Below, one piece after another: positions 33,157 to 44,955 of a DNA stretch of 64,000 nt. Every line of letters starts with the position of its first letter. The stretch's first letter is position 1. A program made the position numbers and the translations under genes. This DNA is from Ovis canadensis (lineage: Eukaryota > Chordata > Mammalia > Artiodactyla > Bovidae), in assembly GCF_042477335.2 (NCBI RefSeq), contig NC_091727.1, positions 140,680,501-140,744,500 on the forward strand, written 5' to 3'. The notes beneath the pieces are model-generated. The model was not told the DNA's origin. It did not search any database and worked only from the letters and a program-made list of their open reading frames with translations.

Positions 33157-34600
33157 ATGCACCCAGCATAGGATCACCCCAATGGATAAGACAAACACTC
33201 ACAGACATAAAAAGAGAAACTGACACTAACACAGTAATATTAGGAGACTTTAACACCCCACTTACACCAGTGGACTGATATCAAAACAGAAAATTAATAA
33301 GGAAACAGAAGCCTTAAGTGATACATTAGATGAGATGAGTCTCATTGATATCCTGAGGACATTCCATCCAAATGCAGAAGAATACACCGTCTTCTCAAGT
33401 GCACATGGAACATTCTTTGGGATAGATCACATCCTGGGTCACAAATTTAAGATAATTGAAATCATATTAAGCATCTTTTCTGACCACAATATTATGAGAC
33501 TAGATATCAACTACAAGAATAATATTGTAAAAAGCACAAACACATGGAGATTATGAAATACATTTCTAAATAACGAACAGGATACTGAAGAAATAAATAG
33601 GGAAATAAAAAAAAATTCCTATAAACAAATGACAATAAAAACATGACAACTCAAAATCTATGGGATGCAACAAAACAGTTCTAAGAGGTAAGCCTGTAAC
33701 TATACAATACTACTTCAAGAAACAAGAAAAACATTGAGTAGATAACCAAACTTTAGAGCTAAAACAACTGGCAAAAGAAGAACCAAAAAACCCCAAAATT
33801 AGCAGAAAGAAAGAAATCATAAAGATCAGAGCATAAATAATTGAAAAAGAAATGAAAGAAGCAATAATAAAGATTAATAAAACTAAAAGCTGCTTATTTG
33901 AGATGATAAACAAAATTGGCAAAACTTTAGCTAGACTCATCAAGAAAAAAAGAGAGAAGAATCAAATCAATTAAATTAGAAATGAAAAAGGAGCAGTTAC
34001 AACAGACAATGCAGAAATACACAGGATTTTAAAAGACTGTTATGAATAACTACATGGCAATAAGATGGATAACCTGGAAGAACTGGCAGATTCTTAGAAA
34101 TGTTCAATCTTCTAAGACTAAACCAGGAAGAAATAGAAAGTATGAATAACACAATTACAAGCACTGAAATCGAAAACTGTGATAAAAAAAAAAAATCTCC
34201 CCAAAAGCAAAAGCCCAGGGCCAGATGACTTCACAGGGGAGATCTATCAAACATTTAGAGAGGAGCTAATGCCTATCCCTATAAAACTCTTTTAAAAAAT
34301 TGCAGAGGAAGGAACACTTTCAAACTCATTCTATGAGGCCACCATCACCCTGATATCAAAACCAGACAAAGACAACACAGAAAAAGAAAACTACAGGCCA
34401 ATATCCCTGGTGAATATATATGCAAAAATCCTCAACAAAATTCTAGCAAACAGAATTCAACAAAAGAGTAAAAAGCTTATACACCATGATCAAGTTGGGT
34501 TTATTCCAGGAATGCAAGGATTCTTCAATATACAGAAATCAATCAGGGTGACAAACTACATTAACAAATTGAAAGATAAAAATTACATGATCATTGCAAT

Positions 34601-36441
34601 CAGTTCATTTCAGTTGCTTAGTCATGTCCGAATCTTTGCAACCCCATGGACTGCAGCACACCAGGCCTCCCTGTTCATCACCACCTCCTGGAGTTTACTC
34701 AAACTCATGTCCATTGAGTTGATGATGCCATCCAACTATCTCATCCTCTGTCATCCCCTTCACCCACCTTCAAACTTTCCCGGATTCAGGGTCTTTTAAA
34801 ATGAGTCAGCTCTTTCCATCAGGTGGCCAAAGTACTGGAGTTTCAGCTTCAACATCAGTCTCTCCAATGAACTCTCAGGACTGATCTCCTTTAGGATGGA
34901 CTGGTTGGATCTCCTTGCAGTCCAAGGGACTCTCAAGAGTCTTCTCTAACACCACAGTTCAAACGCTTCAATTCTTTGGTGCTCAGCCTTCTTCACAGTC
35001 CAACTCTCACATCCATACATGACCACAGGAAAAACCATAGCCTTGACTAGATGGACCTTTGTTGGCATAGTAATGTCTCTACTTTTTAATATGCTGTCCA
35101 GGTTGGTCATAACTTTCCTTCGAAGGACCAAGCATCTTTTAATTTCATGGCTGCAGTTACCATCTGCAGTGATTTTTGGAGCTCACAAAAATAAAGTCAG
35201 CCACTGTTTCCTCTGTATCTCCATCTATTTGCCATGAAGTGATGGGACCGGATGCCATGATCTTCATTTTCTGAATGTTGAGCTTTAAGCCAACTTTTTC
35301 GCTCTCCTCTTTCACTTTCAAGAGGCTTTTTAATTCTTCACTTTCTGCCACAAGGGTGGTGTCATCTATATATCTGAAGTTATTGATATTTCTCCCGGCA
35401 ATCTTGATTCCAGTTTGTGCTTCCTCCAGCCTAGAGTTTCTCATGATGTACTCTGCATATAAGTTAAATAAGCAGGGTGACAATATACAGCCTTGACATA
35501 CTCCTTTTCCTATTTGGAAAAGTCTGTTTTTTCATGTCCAGTTCTAACTGTTGCTTCCTGACCTGCATACTGGTTTCTCAAGAGGGAGGTCAGGTGATCT
35601 GGTATTCCCATCTCCTGAATAATTTTCCAGTTTGTTATGATCCACACAGTCAAAGACTTTGGCATAGTCATAAAGCAGAAATAGATGTTTTTCTGGAACT
35701 CTCTTGCTTTTTCCATGATCCAGCGGATGTTGGCAATTTGATCTCTAGTTCCTCTGCCTTTTCTAAAACCAGTTGAACATCAGGAAGTTTACGGTTCACG
35801 TACTGCTGAAGCCTGGCTTGGAGAATTTTGAGCATTACTTTACCAGAGTGTGAGATGAGTGCAATTGTGCAGTAGTTTGAGCATTCTTTGGCATTGCTTT
35901 TCTTTGGGATTGGGCTTCCCTGGTGGCTCATAGGTTAAAGAGTCTGCCTGCAATGCGGGAGACCTGGGTTCGATCGCTGGCTTGGAAAAATACCCTGGAG
36001 AAGGAAATGGCAGCCTACTCCAGTATTCTTGCCTGGAGAGTCCCATGGATGGAGGAGCCTGGTGGGAAAATTGACCTGTTCCAATCCTGTGGCCACTTAT
36101 GACTTTTCCCAATTCACTGGCATATTGAATACAGCACTTTCACAGCATCATCTTTCAGGATTTGAAATAGCTCAACTGGAATTCCATCACATCCACTAGC
36201 TTTGTTTGTAGTGATGCTCCCTAAGTCCCACTTGACTTTGCATTCCAGGATATCTGGCTCTAGGTGAGTGATCACACCATCATGAGTATCTGAGTTGTAA
36301 AGATCTTTTTAAATACAGTTCTGTGTATTCTTGCCACCTCTTCTTAATATCTTCTGCTTCTGTTAGGTCCATACACTTTTTGTCGTTTATTGAGCCAATC
36401 TTTGCATGAAATGTTCCCTTGGTATCTCTAACTTTCTTGAA
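34601..36441 (-). mobile_element. BovB LINE inserted in L1
   Basis: 5'-truncated minus-strand BovB flanked by GATCATTGCAAT at 34589-34600 and 36442-36453, which also rejoin the L1 reading. Remnants of RT (MRNSRLEEAQTGIKIAGRN, with RYADD changed to RYIDDTTLV) and the connector. It carries a truncated Bov-tA at 35914-36067. Confidence 0.93.
35914..36067 (+). mobile_element. Bov-tA SINE in BovB, 3' end deleted
   Basis: Starts GCTTCCCTGGTGGCTCAT directly after TTTCTTTGGGATTGG, the same junction as the SINE at 30450. It ends at 'ggaggagcctggtgg', where BovB sequence resumes about 20 bp further along, so the SINE tail, the right target copy and a few BovB bases are lost. Confidence 0.88.
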
Positions 36442-37944
36442 GATCATTGCAATAGTTGCAGAAAAAGCCTTTATTGAAATTCAGCATGCATTTATGGTTA
36501 AAATTCTTCAGAAAATGGGCATAAAAGGAACCTACCTCAACATATGATAAGGCCACATATGATAAGCCCACAGGAAACATTATTCTTGGTGGTGGAAAAC
36601 TGCAGTCATTCCCCCTAAGATCAGAAAGAAAGCAAGGGTGTCCTCTCTCACCGCTTTTATTCAAAATAGTTTTGAAGTCATAGATACAGCAATCAGAGAC
36701 AGAAACGAAATGCAAGCAATCCAGATTGGAAAACAAGAAGTAAAGCTCTCACTGTTTGCAGATGACATGATACTATAAATAGAAAACCCTAAAGGTACTA
36801 TCAGAAAATTACTACAGCTTATCAGTGAGTTTAGCAAAGTCATAGGATACAAAATAAATACAGAGAAACCCTTGCATTCTTATATGATAATAATGAAATT
36901 GGAAAAAGAAATTAAGGAGTCAATCTCATTCACTATTAAAACAAAAAGAATAAAATATCTAGGAACAAACCCACCTAAGGAGACAAAAGAAATGTATAAA
37001 GAAAATTATAAGATACTAATGATAGAAATAAAAAGTGACATAAACAGATGGAGAGATTTTCCATGTCCCTGGGTAAGAAGAATCAATATTGTGAAAATGA
37101 CTGTACTACCAATTGCAACCTACAGGTTCAACTTGATCCCTATCAAATTACCAGTGGCATTTTTTACAGAACTAGAACAAAAAAACCCACAATTTATATG
37201 GCAACACAAAAACCTTGAATAGCCAAAGCAGTCTTGAGAAAGAAGAATGAAGCTGGAGGAATCAACCTTCCTGACTTCAGATTATACTATAAAGGTACAG
37301 TCATCAAGACAGTATAGTACTGGCACAAAAGCAGAAATATAGACCAATGGAATAACATAGAAAGCCCAGAAATAAACCCATGAGCCTATGGGTACCTTAT
37401 TTTTGACAAAGGAGAAAAGGATATATCATGAGGCAAAGACAGCCTCTTTAGTAAATGATGCTGGGGAAACTGGACAGCTACATGTAAAAGAATGAAATTA
37501 GAACACTTCCTGCAACCATACATAAAGATAAATCAAAATGGATTAAATGCCTAAATATAAGACTGGAAACTATAAAATTCTTAGAGGAAAACACAGGCAG
37601 AACACTTGATGACATAAATGAAAGCAAGATCCTCTATGACCCACATCCTAGAGTAAGGGAAATGAAAACAAATGGGACCTAATTACACTTAAAAGCTTTT
37701 GCACAGCTAAGAAAACTATAAACAAGGTGAAAAGATAACCCTCAGAATGGGAGAAAAATAACAGCAAATGAAACAACTGACAAAGGATTAATTTCCAAAA
37801 TATACAAGCAGCTCACACAACTCAATACCAGAAAAACAAACAACCCAATCAAATAGTGGGAAAAAGACCTTAACAGACCTTTCTCCAAAGAAGACATACA
37901 GAGGGCTAACAAACACATGAAAAGATCCTCAATATTGCTCATTT

Positions 37945-38315
37945 CTCAGTTCAGTTCAGTCGCTCAGTCATGTCTGACTCTTTGCGACCTCATGGATTAC
38001 AGCGTGCCAGGCTTCCCTGTCCATCACCAACTCTCAGAGCTTACTCAAACTCATGTCAATCGAGTCAGTGATGCCATCCAGCCATCTCATCCTCTGTCAT
38101 CCCCTTCTTCTCTTGCCTTCAGTTTTCCCCAGCATCACGATCTTTTCCAAGGAGTCAGTTCTTTGTATCAGGTGGCCAAAGTATTGGAGTTTCAGCTTCA
38201 ACATCAGTCCTTCCAGTGACTATTCAGGACTGATTTCCATTAGGATAGACTGGTTGGATCTCCTTGTAGTACAAGGAACTCTGAAGAGTCTTCTCCAACA
38301 CCACAGTTCAAAAGC
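37945..38315 (-). mobile_element. BovB LINE 3' fragment inserted in L1
   Basis: Minus-strand 3' end of BovB (complement of ACTGAACTGAACTGAG at the left), 371 bp, flanked by ATTGCTCATT (37935-37944) and ATTGCTCGTT (38316-38325), a 10-bp duplication with one mismatch. Confidence 0.88.
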
Positions 38316-39450
38316 ATTGCTCGTTGCTAGAGGAATGCAAATCAAAACTATGATGAGATATCACCTCACACTTGTCAGAATGGCCATCATCAAAAAGTCT
38401 ACAAACAATAAATGATGGAGATGGTGTGGAGAAAAGGAACCCTCTTGCACTGTTGGTGGGAATGTGAATTGATACAGTCACTGTGGAAGACAGTATGGAG
38501 ATTCCTTAAAATCTAGGAATAAAACCACCATATGACCCAGCAATCCCACTCCTAGGCATATACCCTGAGGAAACCAAAATCGAAAAAGACACAAATTTCC
38601 CAATGTTCACTGCAGCACTATTTACAATAGCTAGAACATGAAAGCAAGCTAGATGTCCATCAACAGATGAATGGATAAAGAATTTGTGGTACATATACAC
38701 AATGGAGTATTACTCATCCATAAAAAGGAATACATTTGAGTCAGTTCTAATGAGGTGGATACACCTAGAGCCTATTATACAGTGTGAAGTAAGAAAGAGA
38801 AAGATAAATATTTTATTCTAATGCATGCATACGGAATCTAAAGATGGTACTGAAAAATTTATTTGCAGGGCTGCAGTGGAGAAACAGACATAGTAAACAG
38901 ATTTATGGACATGGGGAGAGGGGAGGAAAGGGTAAGACGTATGGAGAGAGTAACATGGAAACTTACATTACCATATCTAAAATAGGTAGCTAATGGGAAT
39001 TTTCTGTATGTCTCAGGGAATTCAAATAGGGGCTCTATACCAATCTAGGGTGGGGATGGAGAGGGAGATGGGAGGTAGGTTGAAGTGGGAGGGGACATAT
39101 CCTTACCTATGGCTGATTCATTTTGAGGTGACAGAAAACAACCAAATTCTGTAAAGCATTTATCCTACAATTAAAAAATAAATTAAAAAAAGAAACTGCA
39201 ATAATATAAACACAATAGATGAATAATAAATGCTCTCATGGAAAAATGTTAAAAAAATAACAACAAAACAAAAGTCATGTAAAATATTTACCTCTAAGTG
39301 TTAATTTTTATAGTAACTGGAAATTCAGAAAACAGTCTTGGAATTTATTTGCATTTGTAAAGCCTAAAGTCTAGCATCTCTCTACATCCATTTACAAGTT
39401 GAAAATAAAGAAGACATGATGTAGGGGGAAAAAAAGTAATATCAAAATTC

Positions 39451-39649
39451 ACTGGCCTTCCCTTGTGGCTCACCTGTTACACCTGTTAAAGAATCTTTGT
39501 GCAATGAGGGAGATCTGGGTTTGATCTCTGGGTTGGGAAGATGCCCTGGAGAAGGAAGGGCCATGCACTCCAGTATTCTGGCCTGGAGAATTCCATGGAC
39601 TATACAGTCCATGGGGTCACAAAGAGTCAGACATGATTGAATGACTTTC
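39451..39649 (+). mobile_element. Bov-tA SINE
   Basis: CTGGCCTTCCCTTGTGGCTCA through 'gagtcagacatgattgaatgactttcac'. The tRNA-like head contains an 8-9 bp internal repeat (acctgttac/acctgtta). Confidence 0.85.
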
Positions 39650-39854
39650 ACAAAAGTAGGATAAATTTCAACTGGAATTGCTGAGCCAAATTTTGAAAGA
39701 CATCATGAATTTCCCATTTAAAAGATGATAGGGGAAACACTGGTGCCAATAGTAGAAGAAAGTGCTTGTTTACTATACAAGCTCTCACACTATTGTGATT
39801 ATCAGATGTGTTACACCTTTATTAATTTTAATTATGGACTTGCTAAAGGTTATG

Positions 39855-39920
39855 AAACTGCCTGGAGAAGTACTGTATAGTCCACGGGGTTGTAAAGAGT
39901 CAGACACGACTTGAGTGAGT
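39855..39920 (+). mobile_element. Short Bov-tA/Bov-A 3' fragment
   Basis: Only 'ctgcctggagaagtactgtatagtccacgggg' and 'agagtcagacacgacttgagtgag' remain. Confidence 0.6.
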
Positions 39921-40079
39921 TTTACTTTCTTTTTAAAATTCATTAAGCACTTGATGATGCTAAAAATATAAATGAACAGAAATAGGATTACAAAAGCTTA
40001 ACATACCATCATTAGCCTCTATCAAGAAGATTAAAATATGGAAATATGGGTTAGAAGAAGATTCATTTCATTGTCATAT

Positions 40080-40470
40080 GTAATAGCAAGAAATTGAAAA
40101 CCCAAATATCCATCAAGAGACTATTGGCTAAGAATATTATGTTAATCCATACAATGGACCATTATAAAATGCTTAAAAATTGTGTCTCTCTATATAGTGG
40201 TATGGAAGAAATGGTATGGAAAAATGACCTTGCTATGTTATTAAATAAAAAGAAATCGAGTAATAAGTTTAGCATTACACTTTGTGTAAAGACAAAGCTA
40301 CAAATAATCTATGTATATACACATTCTCTATGTAAATGCATGAAGAAATGACTGCCAAATTTATTACCTCAGGAAGATGAAAGAGAGCTCACGTTTTCAC
40401 TCTCTGTATTATCTAGTTTTCATTTTACATGGGTATGCTTGTGTTTTATTTTTGCAGATTTAGAAAATAA
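40080..40470 (+). mobile_element. Old L1 3'-end fragment
   Basis: 'gaaaacccaaatatccatcaagagactattggctaa', 'ttaatccatacaatggacca' and 'cctcaggaagatgaaagagag' follow an old L1M 3' end. No frame survives. Confidence 0.6.
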
Positions 40471-40809
40471 TTTTTCAAAATTATAGACAACTTGAGAAGA
40501 GCAATAACCATAGATAAAATCAAAATATAACTGCAGGCATACCTCCTTTCATTGGGCTTTACTTTATTACTCTTTGTAGATACAGCACTTTTTTTTACAA
40601 GTTGAATGTTTGTGGCAAACCCTGAAATGAGCCAGTCTATTGGCACCATTGTTCCAACAACATTTGCTCATTTTATGTTTTTATATGAGAATTATGGTAA
40701 TTCTCACAATATTTCAGACTTTTAAAATCATTATTATATTTGTTATGGTGATCTATCCTCAGTCAGTGATCTTTGCTGTTACAATTGTAATTGTTTTGGG
40801 CACCACTAT

Positions 40810-42045
40810 CTTCAAGCCAGGCTTCAGCAATACGTGAACCATGAACTCCCTGACGTTCAAGCTGGTTTTAGAAAAGGCAGAGGAACTAGAGATCAAATTG
40901 CCAACATCTGCTGGATCATGGAAAAAGCAAGAGAGTTCCAGAAAAACATCTATTTCTGCTTTATTGTCTATGCCAAAGTCTTTGACTGTGTGGATCACAG
41001 TAAACTGTGGAAAATTCTGAAAGAGATGGGACTACCAGGCCACCTGACCTGCTTCTTGAGAAACCAGTATGCAGGTCAGGAAGCAACAGTTAGAACTGGA
41101 CATGCAACAACAGACTGGTTCCAAATAGGAAAAGGAGTATGTCAAGGCTGTATATTGTCACCCTGCTTATTTAACTTATATGCAGAGTACATCATGAGAA
41201 ATGCTGGACTGGAAGAAACACAAGCTGGAATCAAGATTGCCGGGAGAAATATCAATAACCTCAGATATGCAGATGACACCACCCTTATGGCAGAAAGTGA
41301 AAAAGAACTAAAGACCTTCTTGATGAAAGTGAAAGAAGAGAGTGAAAAAGTTGGCTTAAAGCTCAACATTCAGAAAACAAAGGTCATGGTATCCGGTCCC
41401 ATCACTTCATGGGAAATAGATGGGTAAACAGTGGAAACTGTCAGACTTTATTTTGGGGGGCTCCAAAATCACTGCAGATGGTTATTGCAGCCATGAAATT
41501 AAAAGACACTTGCTCCTTGGAAGGAAAGTTATGACCAACCTGGACAGCATATTAAAAAGCAGAGACACTATTGTCAACAAAGGTCCATCTAGTCAAGGCT
41601 ATGGTTTTCCCAATAGTCATGTATGGATGTGAGAGTTGGACTGTGAAGAAAGCTAAGAGCCAACGAATTGATGCTTTTGAACTGTGGTGTTGGAGAAGAC
41701 TCTTGAGAATCCCTTGGCCTGCAAGGAGATCCAACCAGTCCATTCTAAAGGAAATCAGTCCTGAGAGTTCATTGGAAGGACTGATGTTGAAGCTGAAACT
41801 CCAGTACTTTGACCACCTGATGTGAAGAGCTGACTCATTTGAAAAGACCCTGATGCTGGGAAAGGTTGAGGGCAGGAGGAGAAGGGGATGACAGAGGATG
41901 AGATGGTTGGATGGCATCACCAACTCAATGGACATGAGTTTGGATAAACTCCGGGAGTTGGTGATGGACAGGGAGGCCTGGCGTGCTGCGGTTCATGGGG
42001 TCGCAAAGAGTCGGACACGACTGAGGGACTGAACTGAACTGAACT
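40810..42045 (+). mobile_element. BovB LINE inserted in Tigger
   Basis: 5'-truncated plus-strand BovB from 'cttcaagccaggcttcagcaatacgtg' (RT start) to the terminal GAACTGAACTGAACT. Tigger sequence resumes at 'acacccatataagatgg'. Confidence 0.9.
40834..41427 (+). pseudogene. BovB reverse transcriptase fragment, 197 codons
   Basis: The longest undisturbed RT stretch in the window: GFRKGRGTRDQIAN, QKNIYFCFIVYAKVFDCVD (the first catalytic Asp is kept in FDCVD), KGVCQGCILSPCLFNLYAEY and the RYADDTTLM active-site box. It ends in a stop just after TSWEIDG; the rest of the C-terminal region continues in other frames at 41571-41825. It lacks the endonuclease and cannot act alone. Confidence 0.85.
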
Positions 42046-42945
42046 ACACCCATATAAGATGGTGAAACTTAACCAAAAAACATTTTTTGTGTTCTGACTG
42101 GTCGTTCTCTCTGTGTCTCTCCATCTCCTTGGGTCTCCCTATTCCCTAAGAAACAGCGATATTTAAATTAGACCTATGAATTGAAATTAAGCCTACAATG
42201 GCCTCTAAGTGCCATGTGAAAGGAAGAATAAAAAATCTCTCACTTTAAAAGTAGAAATGATTAAGCTTAGTGAGGAAGGCATGTGGAAAGTTGAGATAGA
42301 CTGAAGGCTAGGTCTCTCGTACCCAAAAGTTAGCCAGGTTGTGAATGTAAAGGAAAAGTTCTTGAAGGAAATTAATGCTCTTTGTGCTTATCACATGGAT
42401 GATAAGAAATTGAAATACCCTTATTGTTGAAATAGAGAACATTTTAGTGGTCTGGATAGAAGGTCACACCAGCTACAATACTCCTCATAAGCCATAACCA
42501 AATCCAGAACAAGTCACTAACTCCCTTCAATTCTATAAATGTTGAGAGAAGCGAGGAAGCTGAAGAAGCAAATTTTGAAGCTAACCGATGTTGGTTCATG
42601 AGATTGAAGGAAAGAAGCCATCTCTATAATATCAAAGTGCAAGGTGAAGCAGTAAGTTCTGGTGTAGAAGCTGCAGCAAGTTATCCAGAAGATGTATAAT
42701 ATCATTTATGAAAGTGGCTAAACTAAACAATAGATTTTTAATGTAGACAAAGCATCCTTATATTGGAAGAAGATTCCATCTAAGACTTTCATAGCTGGAG
42801 AGGAGAAGTCTATACCTGGCTTCAAAGCTTTAAAGGATAGGCTGGCTCTCTTGTCAGGGGCTAATGCAGCTAGTGATTTTAACTGAAGTCAGTGTTCATT
42901 TACTACTCTGAAAACCCTAAGGCCCTTAAGAATAACACAAAATCT

Positions 42946-43069
42946 GGGGACTTCCCTGGTGGTCTGATGGTTTAGACTCCATTCTTCCACTGCAGGGGGT
43001 TTGGTTTTGAACCCTGGTTCAGGATTTAAGATCCCACATGCTGTACTGTGAAGCCAGAAAAAGAAGAAG
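42946..43069 (+). mobile_element. CHR-type tRNA SINE inserted in Tigger
   Basis: GGGGACTTCCCTGGTGGTCTG through an A-rich end. Tigger flank 'aagaataacacaaaatct' before it and 'aagaatgctaaatct' after it form a diverged target duplication. Confidence 0.82.
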
Positions 43070-43735
43070 AAGAATGCTAAATCTACTGTGTCTGTGTTCC
43101 ACTTATAAGTGGAACAGCAGGATCTGGATGAGAGAATATCATTTTACCACATTGTTTACTGAATATTTTAATTGCATTGTTAAGGAATTCTGCTCAGAAA
43201 AAAGATTCTTCTCAAAATACTACTGCTCATTGACACTGCACCTGGTAACCCAAGAGCTCTGGTGAAAATGTACAATGAGATCAATGTGTTCTTTTTTTTT
43301 TTCATGCTTCAAACACAGTGTCCATTCTGCAGGCTATGAATCAAGAGGTAATTTCAACTTTCAAATCTTATTTAAGAAATACATTTCATAAGGATATAGC
43401 TGCCATAGACAGTGATTCCTCTAATGGATCTGGGCAATGTAATTTGAAAACATTCTGGAAAGTACTCATCTTTCTAGATGCCATGAAAAACATTCAGGAT
43501 TCATGGGAAGTGGACAAAATATCGAAGTTCACAGGAGTTTGGAAGAAGCTGATGCAACCCTCATGAATGACTTTGAGGAGTTCAAGGCTTCAGTGGAGGA
43601 AGTCACTGCAGATATAGTGGAAATAGGAAGAGAACTAGAAGTGAAGCCTGAAGATGTGACTGATTTGTGGCAATCTCATGATAAAGGCAAACCAGCCCAC
43701 CTTTATGTGCAGGTTGAATTTCAGTTTTATACCAG

Positions 43736-43925
43736 GGCTTCCCTGGTGGCTCAGACAGTAAAGAATCTGCCTGCAACATGGGAGACCTGGGTTCAGTCAC
43801 TGGGTTGGGAAGATTCCCTTCAGCCCACTCCAATATTCTCACCTGGAGAATCCCACGGACAGAGGAGCCTGGCGGGCTTCAGTCCATGGGGTCACAAAGA
43901 GTCAGGCATCACTGTGTGACTAACA
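43736..43925 (+). mobile_element. Bov-tA SINE inserted in Tigger
   Basis: GGGCTTCCCTGGTGGCTCAG through 'agtcaggcatcactgtgtgac', placed in the Tigger C-terminal coding region. A short internal deletion removes 'ctggagaagggaatggc'-type sequence. Confidence 0.88.
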
Positions 43926-44160
43926 CACGATAAAACTAACAGATGAGGAGTTGCTTCCATGGATGAGCAAAAAATGTGGTTTCTTGAGTTGAATACTTCT
44001 GGTGAAGATGCTGTGAAGATGGTTGACATGACAACAAAAAATTTAGAATACAGCAAAAACTTAGTTAATAAAGCAATGGGAGGGTTTGAGAGGACTGATG
44101 CTAATTTTGAAAGTAGTTTTAGGGGTAGTATGCTATAAAATATCACTGCATGCTACAGAG

Positions 44161-44331
44161 CACTTAAAACTGGTGCTCTGGGACAATCCATAGGAATGGG
44201 GTGGGGAGGGGGGTTCAGAATGAGGGGACACTTGCACACCCGTGTCTGATTCATGTTGATGTATGGCAAAACCACTACAATATTGAAATGTAATTCGCCT
44301 CCAGTTAAAACAAATAAATTAATTTTAAAAA
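44161..44331 (+). mobile_element. L1 3'-tail insertion in Tigger with 19-bp target duplication
   Basis: Severely 5'-truncated L1 consisting only of the 3' UTR end (GGGGTGGGGAGGGGGGTTC, 'gtatggcaaaaccactacaatattg', A-rich end). Flanked by identical ATCACTGCATGCTACAGAG at 44142-44160 and 44332-44350. Confidence 0.93.
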
Positions 44332-44955
44332 ATCACTGCATGCTACAGAGAAATAAATCATGAAAAGAAGAGACAATCTGTGAGGAAATTTTCATTGTTG
44401 TCTTAAGAAATTGCTAGAGCCACTACAAACTTCAGCAACCACAACCCTTGATCAGTCAGCAGCCATCAACATCAAGGCAAGACCCTCTACCAGCAAAAAG
44501 ATTACAACTCACTGAAGGCTCAGATAATGTTTAGCACTTTTAAGCAATAAAGCATTTTAAAATTAAGATATGTACAGTTTTTAGAAATAATACTACTACA
44601 TACTTAATATAAAACAGTGTAAATATAACTTTTACATGCATGGGGAAACCAAAATGTCATGGGCCCTATTTTATTGCCATATTTGCTTTATTGTGGTGGT
44701 CTGGAAGCAATATCTCTGTGGTATGTCTCTGTCCAGGAATTTCTCCCAGGAAATTCTCTGTGCCTTGGCTGGTTCACAGGCAATTTCCTATACAATGTAG
44801 TCAATTGAAAATCATCAAAAATGATTAAAGTCATCTGTTGTCCACTTTAGTTTTTGCTTTACTTTTATGTGGAGTTTTTCTTGCATATGTTTTATGACTG
44901 TCCAGCCCAAGTCTTTGCTTTATGTTTGAGGAAAATAAAGCCTTTCTTTGCCTTC

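Larger units (their letters stand above)
33157..39190 (+). mobile_element. Older L1 LINE, 5'-truncated, split by two BovB insertions
   Basis: Starts inside the endonuclease domain (ATGCACCCAGCATAGG matches INIYAPNIG). It continues through RT (34410: [31 protein letters not shown]), resumes at 36454 with KAF, the FADD region near 36757 and [17 protein letters not shown], then passes the C-terminal region to a 3' UTR and A-rich end near 39175-39190. Many stops and shifts. Interrupted by BovB at 34601-36441 and 37945-38315, each with target duplications. Confidence 0.88.
42198..44534 (+). pseudogene. Tigger transposase remnant
   Basis: Begins at the ATG of 'acaatggcctctaagtgcc' and runs, through many stops, shifts and three insertions, to a TAG at about 44532. 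Recognisable blocks include the helix-turn-helix region (agaaatgattaagcttagtgagg) and the DDE domain and C-terminal part, for example MNQEVISTFKSYLRNTFHKD with IAAIDSDSSNGSGQ (43318-43566) and DDFEEFKASVEEVTADIVEI near 43570-43640. The family product cuts and pastes the element by binding its TIRs. This copy is dead. Confidence 0.85.
40534..44731 (+). mobile_element. Tigger1-like DNA transposon with four later insertions
   Basis: Pogo-group element of the Tc1/mariner superfamily. Left TIR CAGGCATACCTCC at 40534; right end with TATTTGCTTTATTGTGGTGG and GGTATGTCTCTG ending about 44731, its complement. The body is split by BovB (40810-42045), a CHR SINE (42946-43069), a Bov-tA (43736-43925) and an L1 tail (44161-44331). 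Without these it would be about 2.4 kb, the expected full size. Confidence 0.9.

Noticed and set aside
33335-33556. Frames resembling endonuclease genes outside the youngest L1
   Set aside because: They are pieces of the older plus-strand L1 with many stops.
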